Counted from the stretch's first letter, positions 51,784 to 61,125 are shown. The stretch: 64,000 nt of DNA from Halopenitus persicus (GCF_900107205.1 NZ_FNPC01000009.1:1-64000); one strand, 5' to 3'. Notes: a model not told the origin generated them from the sequence alone. Numbers and translations are program-made.

Positions 51784-53076
51784 ATGGCTCTGAACGTTCT
51801 CCATGCACCGACTCGCTGGGATATCGGAGGGACGGAAAAAGCAGCTGAACTGTTCATCAGAGAACACAGCGAGGAGTTCAACACGTACGCGGTCGGTGTT
51901 CACGAGGGAGGTCCCCGTGCGGACTCACTCCGTGAATCAGGGTACGACGTTTACGAACCCGACGGAGTCGCGGATCTGGCCGAATACATATCCGAGAAGG
52001 AGATAGATATCGTTCACAGCCACTCTGGCGATACCGAACTGCTGAGCGCGGCGGCGGCGGATGCGGGAGTTCCTCTCCATATCAGAACGGACCAGTTTGG
52101 CAACTATTTCGAGACGGACTCGGGCAACGGCGTCGACTACTTCTTCTACCCGTCGAAGACGATACTACTCCGGACGGTGATAGTCAACAACATCGGGCTC
52201 GACGGGAACTGGAACGAGAATATGGCTCATCTGTACAACCCCTTAGATGTAGATGAAGTTTCTAAGGGAGAGTCGCTCCGTGAAGAGTATGGGATACCGA
52301 ACTCCGCCCCCGTTGTCGGGAAGATTGGCCGTCCAGTCCCCGAGAAGTGGGGAAAGCTCACGATACGGGCGTTCGACAGGGTGTTAGAACGAACACCCGA
52401 CGCACAACTGTTTCTCGTGGGAGTTCCGGAGAAGATCCGAAAGCAGATCCGAAGCTATGGGTGGAAAGATCAAGTCACGTACGTCGACCCACTTCCCCCG
52501 GAGACAGTGTCGGACTTCTACGCCACTATCGACGTGTTAGCCCACACGAGCGCGATCGGGGAAAGCTATGGCTACGTGATCGCGGAGGCGATGGCCAACG
52601 GTGTCCCTCCGGTCGTCGATTCGACGCCGATGCGGGACAACGCACAGGTGGAGCTCGTCCACCACGGGGAGACGGGGTACGTCGCGAACTCGCCGACTGC
52701 GTACGGTGACGCACTCTCGGCTCTGTTAAGCGACGATGACCGGCGCCATCAGTTCGGCGATGCGGCCACGGAGCGAGTGTCCGAGTTCGACGTGAAGCGT
52801 GTCGTGACCCGGCTCGAACAGTTCTACGAGCGGTTAGCTGCCGACGCCGGGCTGATCCCCACCGACTCCGCTCGGGGCTTAAACGACCTGACCGAGGACA
52901 TAGCGGCGTTCAAAGCAGAGTACGACCACCGTATCGGAACCGCGTTCGGGGACGACGATCTGCTCCATCGATTGGAACGTATCTCTTGGGGCGGCGTCGA
53001 AGCACTTCCCGTGGGGCGAAAGTCGACGTTCGAAGTACTCAGGAAGGGATTCATTTTCTCGAACGAGTACGTCTGA
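51784..53076 (+). CDS. family 4-like glycosyltransferase
   Basis: A 430-residue GT-B enzyme. The start is MALNVLHAPTRWDIGGTEKAAELF. The C-terminal donor-binding domain has VVGKIGRPVPEKWGKLTIRAF and ERTPDAQLFLVGVPEKI. The nucleotide-sugar binding motif is HTSAIGESYGYVIAEAMANGVPPVVD (E-x7-E pattern). It transfers a sugar to a lipid-linked glycan or surface polysaccharide; donor and acceptor are unknown. It is divergent from aglF, with a 134-base promoter gap between. Confidence 0.9.
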   Translation: MALNVLHAPTRWDIGGTEKAAELFIREHSEEFNTYAVGVHEGGPRADSLRESGYDVYEPDGVADLAEYISEKEIDIVHSHSGDTELLSAAAADAGVPLHIRTDQFGNYFETDSGNGVDYFFYPSKTILLRTVIVNNIGLDGNWNENMAHLYNPLDVDEVSKGESLREEYGIPNSAPVVGKIGRPVPEKWGKLTIRAFDRVLERTPDAQLFLVGVPEKIRKQIRSYGWKDQVTYVDPLPPETVSDFYATIDVLAHTSAIGESYGYVIAEAMANGVPPVVDSTPMRDNAQVELVHHGETGYVANSPTAYGDALSALLSDDDRRHQFGDAATERVSEFDVKRVVTRLEQFYERLAADAGLIPTDSARGLNDLTEDIAAFKAEYDHRIGTAFGDDDLLHRLERISWGGVEALPVGRKSTFEVLRKGFIFSNEYV

Positions 53077-53240
53077 TACCACTCTTTGCGGGGTTTGAGC
53101 GGTTTTTGATGCCAGCGAACACAATACTCTCTTTCCATAGCCGGCAGTCAGGGGAGCTCATACTGCTAGCAGAATTGATCCATCTGTTTGAATGCGACAC
53201 GGCGGACTTATGTGAACGGTGATAGAAAGGCGCATAAGCG

Positions 53241-54683
53241 ATGAGCAAAGCGGGGGACATCAACATCCGCAAGCAGGCCACGATCTCGTTTGCTGGAACT
53301 CTCGCAGACACGGGGATCAGTTTCCTCGGACTGATCGCTATGGCGTATATCCTCGGTGCGTCCGGTCTCGGCCAGTACTATCTGATCCTCTCTGTAGTGG
53401 GCGTTGCGCTGTTTCCGATAAACGGACTCGGTCAAGCAGTTCTAAAGCGTGGAAGCGAGAAGGACCACGACGCCGACGAAGTCTATGGGACAGGGCTCAC
53501 TATGGCGCTTTTGTACGCCCTAACTGTCACGGTTGGTGTACTCGGTATTGTGACGACAAACCTTGTTTCAATCCGATTCGATTTTAACATCGTTCTTGTG
53601 GCAGCGACTGTCTTCATCAGCCGCACTATCCTCAACACTCAAATTGATGCCTATCGCGGCTACGGACATACCGGACATGCTACACTCGTCGACAACGTCT
53701 ATGGAATTCTTCAGACGATCCTCCAACTCGGTGTCCTTGCGCTCGGATTCAGGGTTTTTGGCCTCCTTGCGGCCACGACAGCCGCGACAGTAGCGACAGT
53801 CCTCGGACACTATCTCGTGTCGGTTGTATCGGTCTCGCGGCCACGGTTTTCGGTAGCACGATCGCTGCTCAAGTACGGCCGGTGGAGCGTTGTCTCCTCT
53901 GGGGTATCAACGGTGTATCAGCGCCTTCCGGTTCTTGTCCTCGGATTCGTTGGAATGGATGCAGCTATCGGATACTACACGTCCGCAAACCGACTCCTCA
54001 TACTCGGTAGCCACGTTGGCGGGAGTCTGGCTCCCGCAGTAATGGCGAAAACGAGCTCCGTAACGAGCGAGACGATGTTCGAAGAGTTCCGGAACGCTCA
54101 CCATCACGTCTCGATTCTCGCAGTTGCACTTGCCTTCGGAAGTTTCGCGCTCTCCGACGCGCTTATGGAGACGTTTTTCGATATGTCTGACCCGCTCGCC
54201 GCGAGCGCACTAATCGGGTTAGCGTTCTACCACATCCTTCGTACTCTCACGCGAATTGAGTTCGCCTTCCTCGATGGTCTGGATATGCCGGAGTTGGGAA
54301 CCCGGAGTATCGCAGTTAGTCTTGCTGTGCAGGCTGTCTCGATACCTGTTTTATTTTTCGAGTATGGATTTCTCGGCGTCGTCGGCGCCATCGTCCTCGC
54401 CCACTTTGTGATGCTCACGGTCGGACAAGTGATCTTCTGGACGAAGTTCGGTACAGTGCCGCTTCCGGGTGGGCTACTCACTCAGGCCGTGAGCGGTTCA
54501 CTGATGTTCATAGTCGTGGAAGCACTCGCCAAAGTACTCGGTATACCGACGGTTTTTCACCTTCTTGGTATAGTCGGTGTCGGTGCTGCCGTTTATATGG
54601 GGATGTTATTTGTCGTCGACTCCGGATTCAGGGAGGTTGTACAGTCCACGCTGACGGATACTAAACAGACACTTAGCGGGTAG
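53241..54683 (+). CDS. polysaccharide flippase (Wzx/MATE-type)
   Basis: A 480-residue membrane protein with about 14 hydrophobic helices. The N-terminal region NIRKQATISFAGTLADTGISFLGLIAMAYILGASGLGQYYLI is typical of the polysaccharide-biosynthesis (MOP) flippase family. It moves a lipid-linked oligosaccharide across the cytoplasmic membrane, as AglR is thought to do in Haloferax. It lies 164 bases after the GT4 gene on the same strand. A second, much more AT-rich flippase gene lies at 61126, so the locus has two. GC content is already lower than in the first 46 kb. Confidence 0.9.
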   Translation: MSKAGDINIRKQATISFAGTLADTGISFLGLIAMAYILGASGLGQYYLILSVVGVALFPINGLGQAVLKRGSEKDHDADEVYGTGLTMALLYALTVTVGVLGIVTTNLVSIRFDFNIVLVAATVFISRTILNTQIDAYRGYGHTGHATLVDNVYGILQTILQLGVLALGFRVFGLLAATTAATVATVLGHYLVSVVSVSRPRFSVARSLLKYGRWSVVSSGVSTVYQRLPVLVLGFVGMDAAIGYYTSANRLLILGSHVGGSLAPAVMAKTSSVTSETMFEEFRNAHHHVSILAVALAFGSFALSDALMETFFDMSDPLAASALIGLAFYHILRTLTRIEFAFLDGLDMPELGTRSIAVSLAVQAVSIPVLFFEYGFLGVVGAIVLAHFVMLTVGQVIFWTKFGTVPLPGGLLTQAVSGSLMFIVVEALAKVLGIPTVFHLLGIVGVGAAVYMGMLFVVDSGFREVVQSTLTDTKQTLSG

Positions 54684-54695
54684 TCACATTGATGT

Positions 54696-55595
54696 TTAGT
54701 CTATGAGGCTCCGCTTCTGATCTATATCGAAAACGGCGCAGCCCCGTGGCCCGATCGCGTTGCGGTCGACCTCGATGCCGGATCGCTCTTCCATCTCCGA
54801 GAGGGTCATATGTGCGTCCATCAGCGCGTTCTTGTAAACCCCGATATCTCGGAACTGTTCGGGTGCCTCGTATCGCTCTTCAGTGAGTGAGAGTAAGTAT
54901 GCGAGCGGTGCGACGATCAAGTGGAGCAACCCACGAACCGAGGAGATTCGATCCCGTTTCCCGATCATCTCCTCGAACGCCCACCGGAGGTACGGACGCA
55001 GATGGAGGCCGCTCCGGAACTGATTTTTGATCGTTTCGACCCCGATTTTGAGGCTTTCAGTTTTCGATGGCTGGTACCCCAGCGTTCGGCGTATCCGGTG
55101 ATGGCTGAGACTCAGCAGTGCGTCTTCGGCGAGCAGTCTGCGGTAGAGGTCTCGGTCCTCTCCGTACCCCATACTCCGGTACGGTATCTTTTGAAGGAGT
55201 GAGCGCGGTGCCATATAGAGACCGTACCCGAGGAGAAGAAATTCGTTCTCTTTGGTGTCCTCTAACTCGTGATACAGCGAGACGAATTGTTGGATACACG
55301 GTGTGAACTCGTCGTCGGCATCCAGGGATGACAGAACGTACTCCCCATTTGCCAGTTCAATTGCGTGTTGCCGTGCCTCTCCGTGGTTCGAATTGCCTGC
55401 GTCTGTCGTTACTCGGAGAGCCTCATATTCCTCTTCAAGCCATTTGAGAATCTCAACGCTACCATCCGTTGACCCATCATCGACGACAACGACTTCGAAA
55501 CGTTCGTCGATCTGCTCAAGGATACTCGTTAGTGACTGAGCCACGGTTTCAGCCATATTAAGATGAATTACCGCGATGGTATACTGCGGAGGCAA
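54696..55595 (-). CDS. family 2 glycosyltransferase
   Basis: A 299-residue GT-A enzyme starting MPPQYTIAVIHLNMAETVAQSLTSILEQ. The nucleotide-binding strand is FEVVVVDDGSTDGSVEIL and the DxD-type motif is SSLDADDEFT (about residues 91-100). The helical C-terminus ends near a hydrophobic stretch, LLHLIVAPLAYLLSL, which may attach it to the membrane. It is convergent with the flippase gene, 12 bases apart. Its start lies 75 bases from the left end of the IS6-type element, so the promoter may have been replaced by the insertion. Confidence 0.88.
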   Translation of the reverse strand: MPPQYTIAVIHLNMAETVAQSLTSILEQIDERFEVVVVDDGSTDGSVEILKWLEEEYEALRVTTDAGNSNHGEARQHAIELANGEYVLSSLDADDEFTPCIQQFVSLYHELEDTKENEFLLLGYGLYMAPRSLLQKIPYRSMGYGEDRDLYRRLLAEDALLSLSHHRIRRTLGYQPSKTESLKIGVETIKNQFRSGLHLRPYLRWAFEEMIGKRDRISSVRGLLHLIVAPLAYLLSLTEERYEAPEQFRDIGVYKNALMDAHMTLSEMEERSGIEVDRNAIGPRGCAVFDIDQKRSLID

Positions 55596-55670
55596 ACTGC
55601 ATTGTCGAAGTGTTTGTTCCCACTTTAACTTTGCTTCGTGCGTTGGTGTCTCGGCAGTAGGTGGAGTCCT

Positions 55671-56367
55671 GGTAGTGTTTAGTTAGTAGCATTGAGCCAT
55701 CGAGCGAAGCTCTGCACCCAGTTTTCGGCGGTTTCCGGTTCAACGTGGCTGAAGCAGTTTGAAAACGACGAGGTTCGACGCTTCAGTTCTCGAAAGATCC
55801 GTTCGACAGCATTTCGATTTCCGTGGTGATGTATCTGAAATCGGAGCCCAGCTCGGGAAAGCGCGGTTTGGAGGTGTTTCGCGCCGTCAACAAGAAACAC
55901 GGCGGATTCGACATCGTGTTTTTGACACAGTTCGCGCAGGAAAATTTCTGTGAGGGCGGTTGTAGCCGTCGCAAATAGCCGGACGTGAAGCAGTTCGTTC
56001 GACTGCGGATCGGCGGCAGCGTACAGCCAGAATTGCTGATCATTGATGCGAATCACTGTTTCGTCGAGCGCAATCTGATTCGGTGATTTACCGGATTCTG
56101 GCTGTAGATCGGCTTTTTGAACCCAATCGTGGACGGCTTTTCGACTGCGTTGGACACCCAGTGAATCGAGTAAATCGACGGTATTCGACAGCGAGAGTCC
56201 CGCAACGTGCGATTGAATACCCAACGCCATCGCGGACTCGGGTGTCCGCTCTCGCTCCACAAAATCCAAATCAATCCACTCTCTATGACCGGTGAGGCGG
56301 GCAATTTCTGCCATAGACCAGCAAGAAATTCACCCGCCTCGCTTTTCACGCTTAACTAAACACCGCC
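55671..56367 (-). mobile_element. IS6-family insertion sequence (ISH15/ISH14-like)
   Basis: A 697-bp element with an intact transposase. The ends are imperfect inverted repeats of about 15 bp of the form GG(T/C)(A/G)GTGTTTAGTTA (55671-55685 and 56353-56367). The 8-bp flanks differ (GGAGTCCT on the left, CGATGACC on the right), so there is no target-site duplication, which points to later recombination. A third copy of the same end occurs at 57574-57588. Confidence 0.85.
55679..56314 (-). CDS. IS6-family transposase
   Basis: A 211-residue DDE transposase of usual length for haloarchaeal IS6 elements. The catalytic acids lie in ALDETVIRI (first D), VFLVDGAKHLQ (second D) and NAVERIFRELKRRTSSF (E). 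The N-terminal helix-turn-helix region is LSLSNTVDLLDSLGVQRSRKAVHDW. Nothing interrupts it, so it may be active. It reads towards the GT2 gene. Confidence 0.92.
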   Translation of the reverse strand: MAEIARLTGHREWIDLDFVERERTPESAMALGIQSHVAGLSLSNTVDLLDSLGVQRSRKAVHDWVQKADLQPESGKSPNQIALDETVIRINDQQFWLYAAADPQSNELLHVRLFATATTALTEIFLRELCQKHDVESAVFLVDGAKHLQTALSRAGLRFQIHHHGNRNAVERIFRELKRRTSSFSNCFSHVEPETAENWVQSFARWLNATN

Positions 56368-56422
56368 CGATGACCTCGATCTCTGTGACTCACGCCGTGA
56401 AACGTGGGGGGAACGGTCTCTG

Positions 56423-56553
56423 GTCGAAGCCGGGTTCGGCCTGCTCAAATACCGAACCAGACTCTTCTATAGCCGGTTCCCCACTATAGCTCCTGGAAAT
56501 CAGTAGACCGCTGGGTCAAAGCCTTCGCAGCTTTCCATAATTCCATCATCTAA
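56423..56553 (+). pseudogene. C-terminal relic of a DDE transposase
   Basis: One frame reads VEAGFGLLKYRTRLFYSRFP. After a one-base shift the next frame reads YSSWKSVDRWVKAFAAFHNSII and then a stop. This is the C-terminal pattern of haloarchaeal DDE transposases. The rest of that gene is missing; the IS6 element ends 55 bases upstream and may have cut it. Confidence 0.55.
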
Positions 56554-56583
56554 CCTTGACACCCTCGCGGTGGCGCAGTTAAT

Positions 56584-56673
56584 ATGGCTATCGGGTTCAT
56601 GGCTATTCTCCTCGTGTATATTCTCCCGCTTACTCTCGTTATATTCGTCACCCTACAACTCGTCGACAGATAG
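56584..56673 (+). CDS. possible 29-residue membrane peptide
   Basis: A short frame starting at ATG encodes a peptide, MAIGFMAILLVYILPLTLV plus ten residues, that is hydrophobic through most of its length and would span the membrane once. It lies between two transposase relics and has no clear promoter. It is listed because such mini-proteins do occur in haloarchaea, but chance is a strong alternative. Confidence 0.25.
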   Translation: MAIGFMAILLVYILPLTLVIFVTLQLVDR

Positions 56674-56691
56674 GCCACCTGTATTGACCGC

Positions 56692-57512
56692 TCAGAGTGA
56701 TCGGTCTACATTATGAATGAGACAGGCGATGGTGAGTTCACGGAACTGTTTCCACCAGCGTCGTGACCGGACGAACGCACCGTACTTCCGCTTGAGCGTT
56801 GAGTTCACAGTCTCGGATTGACTCCGCTGGCCGTAGAGATCAGTATCTAAGCGCGCGTTCCATACCCGGTGGAGTGACGTGAACTCACGATGCTTAATCA
56901 GTGGCCGAACCTCGTATTGACGGGCAAGTCGACTGATTTTCTGGTCGTCGTAGCCTTTGTCACCGAGCAGAACGTCAATATTCTTGGGGTTGCGTTTGAT
57001 CAAGGACGGAGCAATCTGGCTATCGTGTTTTCGAGTCGTCGTCACGTGTAAATCGAGAATCGCGTTTACCTTCGCATCGACCAGCAACGTCACCTTGAGC
57101 TGCTGTATCGTGAGTTCAGCGCGTTTCGTGTAGTGTTTCGAAGCGTGACTACGGTCGAATCCTGACGCATCAACACCAACAACCCCGCTTGTCGGAAGTA
57201 GCGTCGCTGAGAGAGTCAATATAACACGCCACACAGCCATATCAAGCCGGTTGAACGCCTTACAAAGCGTTGATGGCGTAGAAGTTCGGATAAGCCAAGG
57301 GTTCGACGGATGCGTGGCATCTCAATTAATTCGTCAAGCAGGCCACGATAGGTCGTGTTCTTCCGAACTTTGAGACACAGCAGAACAACGTGTTAGGGAA
57401 GTGTATAGCGGTGTTTAGAGAATTTAGAGGAGTATCGAGAGACCGCTCGACGCGCCAGATGGATCGCCTTCTCAGTAAAACGGAGAATCTGCGACTTCGG
57501 GAGGGCCTTCAT
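56692..57512 (-). pseudogene. IS5-family transposase, broken
   Basis: The last 182 codons are open (56692-57240) and contain GVVGVDASGFDRSHASKHYTKR, NIDVLLGDKGYDDQKISRLAR and SETVNSTLKRKYGAFVRSR, the D-D-E pattern of haloarchaeal IS5 transposases. The N-terminal part reads MKALPKSQILRFTEKAIHLARRAVSRYSSKFSKHRYTLP and is then cut by a TAA. It continues as HVVLLCLKVRKNTTYRGLLDELIEMPRIRRTLG and needs a frameshift to join PSTLCKAFNRLDMAVWR. The upstream end of the element is probably GACTCTGTTGAAATCC (minus strand, about 57549-57564). Confidence 0.85.
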
Positions 57513-57573
57513 TTTGTAGAATTACAGGGTGAAAATGTAATTCTCTGTGGATTTCAACAGAGTCTGTGAGTAT

Positions 57574-57588
57574 TAACTAAACACCACC
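57574..57588. repeat. solitary IS6-type terminal repeat
   Basis: TAACTAAACACCACC matches the right-hand end of the IS6-type element (TAACTAAACACCGCC, 56353-56367) in the same orientation. With the left end at 55671 it forms an outer inverted pair around the whole IS cluster. It may be the remains of a second IS6 copy. Confidence 0.6.
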
Positions 57589-57635
57589 CTTGGCTTTAGC
57601 CAAATTCATATAAGCGTGGGTAGAGTAAATTCCCT

Positions 57636-58802
57636 ATGGAAATTCTGCTATTTGATCAAAATACAGGGGGTCATCACGCAGCATATGCTGGCAGATTGGT
57701 GAATGCTCTATCAGAATACGGGATAAATTCCGATATTGTGGCCTCAGAAGATAGTAGGATTTCTGAATTTACGGATGAATCGAATATATTTTTCATAAAT
57801 GGAGATACAGAGCGGAATCTAAGGAAGCTATTCGACATAGCGTTGGATAGAGAATACGATGCAGTCCACATTCTATACCTTGATGACATAGTAGGGGAAA
57901 TGGATCTGATCGAGATAGACGACCTGTATCCTGGTTCAGTGATAGCGACACTCAATGGTAGTTTCTTCAATCACTTCATCTTAAATGAAATAAATGCATC
58001 TATCCTTAGATATGGGCTCCCGATTTCCTCAATTATACCACGTGGAATGGGTTTTGGCACTGCTCTAAAGGAGTATTATATTCAACGAGTAGTGAAGGAA
58101 GGGAAGGTAGATAAAGTGCTAGTCCACTCTGACGAGGCTGAAGAATATTTATTGAATATAATAAACAGTAACTCAACTTCTGTCATCCCAGACCCGGTGA
58201 AATCTGCAGACCATAATGTGAGCAAAAGTGAGGCAAGAGATCTAATAGATGTAGATAAGGGTGGTAGTCAGTTGTTGTACTTTGGAGAATTGAGGAGAAA
58301 TAAAGGTATAAAATTCTTACTCAATTCCTTAAACACGTACAGTGGGCCTGAGTTCCGCCTTGTGATCGCTGGAAGCCCCAATGATATTGGACGGGCTGAA
58401 GTAGAAAGGCTAATCGATTCCATTCAGATTCCTGTCGTCTCAAGACTGGAATATATAGAAGAATCACAAATGCCGTACTATTTCCAGGCTTCCGATGGAA
58501 TAATACTACCATATAAACGAGAGTTCGGGTCCCGCCGGACTAGCGGTGTATTTCAAAAGGCCTGTGGACATAATCGACCAGTCATTGCACCAGACTTCGG
58601 CGTGATGGGTCGACAAACTAAAGAATACAATCTGGGACTGACATTTAAACCGGAATCAACCGCTCATCTGAATCAAACAATCACAGAGTTTGTCAAAAGT
58701 GGGGAAAAGATGTATAATTCGGACGGCCTTGAGCGGTTTGCCCGAGATCATTCCTTCAATCGACTTGCCGAAAAGTTATCTAAAATATACCAAGCAGCCT
58801 GA
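57636..58802 (+). CDS. glycosyltransferase, GT-B type, AT-rich
   Basis: A 388-residue protein. The N-terminus MEILLFDQNTGGHHAAYAGRLVNAL is a GT4-like start with the GGHH loop. The C-terminal domain has QLLYFGELRRNKGIKFLLNSL and SDGIILPYKREFGSRRTSGVFQKACGHNRPVIAP, the nucleotide-sugar site. Codon use is strongly AT-biased and Lys, Asn and Ile are common, unlike the first 46 kb, which is strong evidence of transfer from another lineage. It follows the IS cluster directly, the next genes are unrelated, and the acceptor is unknown. Confidence 0.85.
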   Translation: MEILLFDQNTGGHHAAYAGRLVNALSEYGINSDIVASEDSRISEFTDESNIFFINGDTERNLRKLFDIALDREYDAVHILYLDDIVGEMDLIEIDDLYPGSVIATLNGSFFNHFILNEINASILRYGLPISSIIPRGMGFGTALKEYYIQRVVKEGKVDKVLVHSDEAEEYLLNIINSNSTSVIPDPVKSADHNVSKSEARDLIDVDKGGSQLLYFGELRRNKGIKFLLNSLNTYSGPEFRLVIAGSPNDIGRAEVERLIDSIQIPVVSRLEYIEESQMPYYFQASDGIILPYKREFGSRRTSGVFQKACGHNRPVIAPDFGVMGRQTKEYNLGLTFKPESTAHLNQTITEFVKSGEKMYNSDGLERFARDHSFNRLAEKLSKIYQAA

Positions 58803-59187
58803 GGGAAAGATTTTCTTGGTTCAGGAGCAAATCTCACGGTGCTGAAATTTAAACTGCTGTTCATCTCCAGGCACTTTCTAGATTAGCCAGATTGAGAAGT
58901 AAACAGGTCGTTGAATTAATTTTGTGTGGAGCGTGCAGACCTGAGGAACGCTCATTAGGCCGTTCGCCTATCTCCGTTTTCATAAGACCTGTTGCTCACT
59001 CAGAGGAGCATCTCAACGGAAAGGTAATTTCCCCAAGTATCGGCCGGTTTTTTCGTCACCAGATGAAACACTCAAACTCTTGCGGGAAGTGATCTGAGAC
59101 ACCCTTGTATCCGCGTCATTTTGCGACAATCAATAGCGACGAGTCCGTAATAGAGAGCCCCACACGTTTACCGTCAACCCGAGATAG
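58803..59187. other. intergenic, no gene seen
   Basis: No supported gene lies in these 385 bases. A 66-codon frame at 58892-59092 has no family pattern, promoter or ribosome site. Confidence 0.5.
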
Positions 59188-59700
59188 ATGGCATATATGA
59201 GACATCAGATGAGGCGTGATATCGGTATTTTGGTCCTGCTCGCCCTTCTTTGCGGACTTCTGGTCTGGGCTGGCACAGTCAAACCAGATCCTACCGAAAA
59301 CAGGTATCCAGAAACAGACGACCTCCTTACTGACTACGACAGGTATGTCGGACAGTGCACCCAAATCGGCGGCACCGTCGTATCGACGGATCCCGTTATC
59401 ATCGAACTTTCCAATGAGATCGACACACGCCACATAACGGTTCGCGGCGTGCATCGCGACGTCACAGCCGATGAGTCGCTTGTCGTCTTCGGTCGCGTTC
59501 GTCCGAACTCCGTTATCGACGCTGGGGGGGTAATTACCAGAGAGCCGTGGGAACAATGGTATATGTATGCGGTGTCGGTCATCGGTGGGCTCTGGGTACT
59601 CGGCCGCTTACTGAATCGCTGGCAATTCAACCGCCGAACCTGGACTGTCGAGCCCCGAGAAACACCGCGGGTTACGTGGCGCGGAGGCGACGATGCCTGA
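59188..59700 (+). CDS. membrane-anchored protein with a small beta domain
   Basis: A 170-residue protein. Hydrophobic helices lie at residues 11-28 (IGILVLLALLCGLLVWAG) and 125-142 (MYAVSVIGGLWVLGRLL). The region between (GQCTQIGGTVVSTDPVIIEL, ITVRGVHRDVTADESLVVFGRVRP) looks like a small OB-fold-type beta barrel and would lie outside the cell. The C-terminal 25 residues are basic and cytoplasmic. It overlaps the next gene by eight bases, so the pair works together. The family is unknown. Confidence 0.75.
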   Translation: MAYMRHQMRRDIGILVLLALLCGLLVWAGTVKPDPTENRYPETDDLLTDYDRYVGQCTQIGGTVVSTDPVIIELSNEIDTRHITVRGVHRDVTADESLVVFGRVRPNSVIDAGGVITREPWEQWYMYAVSVIGGLWVLGRLLNRWQFNRRTWTVEPRETPRVTWRGGDDA

Positions 59701-60178
59701 CCTCCTCACACACGTCCTGGTCGGGTATATTCTCGGAACACTCCTCACCACTTGGTTTGATTGGCAGTTACCGTTCACGACCGTGGTTATGCTCGGCGCA
59801 ATACTCCCCGATCTCACAAAAATTCAGCTCGTCGTCTCCGATGTTCAGATTGAACTGTTCATCGGTATCCCGTTCTCGTGGCAGGCACTTCATACGTTCG
59901 GGGGCGTGACTGTTATGGCCGGATTTGGCGGTCTCTTTACGCCGCGTCGCTACCGTCGGCGTGTCCTCCTGTTATTACTGGTTGGGTCTGTATCGCATCT
60001 CTGCCTGGACTCGCTCCTCATCAAGCCGTCCGGATACGCAAGTGCCGTCTGGTGGCCGATTACTGCAACACGACTCCCAACTCCTGGCCTCTATCTCAGC
60101 TATGATCGCTGGCCAGCAGTACTCGCAGCCTTCCTCGCACTCATCACGCGTTACTGGTCTATGCATCGCCACTCCTGA
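59693..60178 (+). CDS. YdjM/DUF457-type predicted membrane metal-dependent hydrolase
   Basis: A 161-residue protein with four to five hydrophobic helices. The pattern is that of the YbcI/YdjM (DUF457) family: an N-terminal MPDLLTHVLVGYILG with the conserved THxxxG, then ILPDLTKI, ALHTFGG and SHLCLDSLL, in which His and Asp residues could bind metal within the membrane. Family members are called hydrolases by analogy with phospholipase C; activity is unproven. It overlaps the upstream gene by eight bases. Confidence 0.8.
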   Translation: MPDLLTHVLVGYILGTLLTTWFDWQLPFTTVVMLGAILPDLTKIQLVVSDVQIELFIGIPFSWQALHTFGGVTVMAGFGGLFTPRRYRRRVLLLLLVGSVSHLCLDSLLIKPSGYASAVWWPITATRLPTPGLYLSYDRWPAVLAAFLALITRYWSMHRHS

Positions 60179-60951
60179 CAACGCCGACTCCCAATCCTCC
60201 AGGAATACAACCGTTCAGATGACGGAGTCGAACGAACAGCTGGACCGTAGCTCCCCCGACTACATTCGGTGGTGCGGATGCGATATCCGGTATGGTCAAT
60301 GCACGACTGTTCGTTTTTATCAGAATAGCGTGGCTTCCAGAATTTTATTAACCTACGGAGGAGATGATAATCACCGGACTGTTGGTTAACGATTGGTACG
60401 GTCAGTTCTCAGTCTTTTGTAAATTGATCCGGGACTCCCTATCCGGAATCCGAAAGCACCAAATCAGCGATGTCTGCCAACGCGCCCTGGGTGAATCGGC
60501 GGTCATAGGCGACAGCTATAGTAATCTCCAGAAATATCTGCACACATTTTCAGAGAACCCCCGGAAATCCGTTGATAGAACTTCTCTCCTTTAGCTGGCT
60601 ACACAAAGAGTTCCAGATTCTACTATAGCATAATGTTTCCTATATCAATCAATCTTACCAATCTGTATTGCAGACTCTATGACGCAAGATCGGTATGATG
60701 AGATGATCCACTGACGAAATCACCCGCGAGGCGTTCTCACTCTCAAGACACCTCCGTTAAAACAGTCAAGTCACAAATCCACAGGTCACTCACAGGTCTG
60801 AGCTGAACGCAAGCGATCATAACCTGCGTCAAGATAGCTATAGCACAGCGGAATTTCGGTATGGTGGGTGGTATCTTAAATTTCCACCTCGGGTGCTGTA
60901 AAACTCACGGTTCATCCACTCTCTAACTACGCTTTTCCAATAAGAATAAAC
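60179..60951. other. intergenic, no confident gene
   Basis: This 773-base, low-GC gap has short open frames (for example 60364-60594) but none with a recognisable family, codon bias or start signal. It ends at the MITE. It may be decayed mobile DNA. Confidence 0.5.
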
Positions 60952-61077
60952 GGCTCTGTTGAATAGCAGACTCTAAGCTATAGTAAGCCCATACCTGATT
61001 TGAAACCACGATTCTCAATCGCTCATAAGGGGACTCAGATGAACCCGGTCTGCACAACCACCGCTATTCAACAGAGC
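60952..61077. mobile_element. MITE with 15-bp terminal inverted repeats and 9-bp target duplication
   Basis: A perfect inverted repeat GCTCTGTTGAATAGC lies at 60953-60967 and 61063-61077. It is flanked by the direct repeat AGAATAAAC (60943-60951 and 61078-61086). The roughly 126-bp interior has no gene. The ends resemble the GACTCTGTTGAAATCC end of the broken IS5-type element near 57560, so this is probably a non-autonomous relative. It sits 49 bases before the second flippase gene. Confidence 0.8.
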
Positions 61078-61125
61078 AGAATAAACCAATAGTGAATATA
61101 TCCGTTATGAATAGTCGTATGCAAG

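Noticed and set aside
58892-59092. A 66-codon open frame in the AT-rich island
   Set aside because: It has no recognisable family, promoter or ribosome site, and its composition is mixed. It is probably chance.
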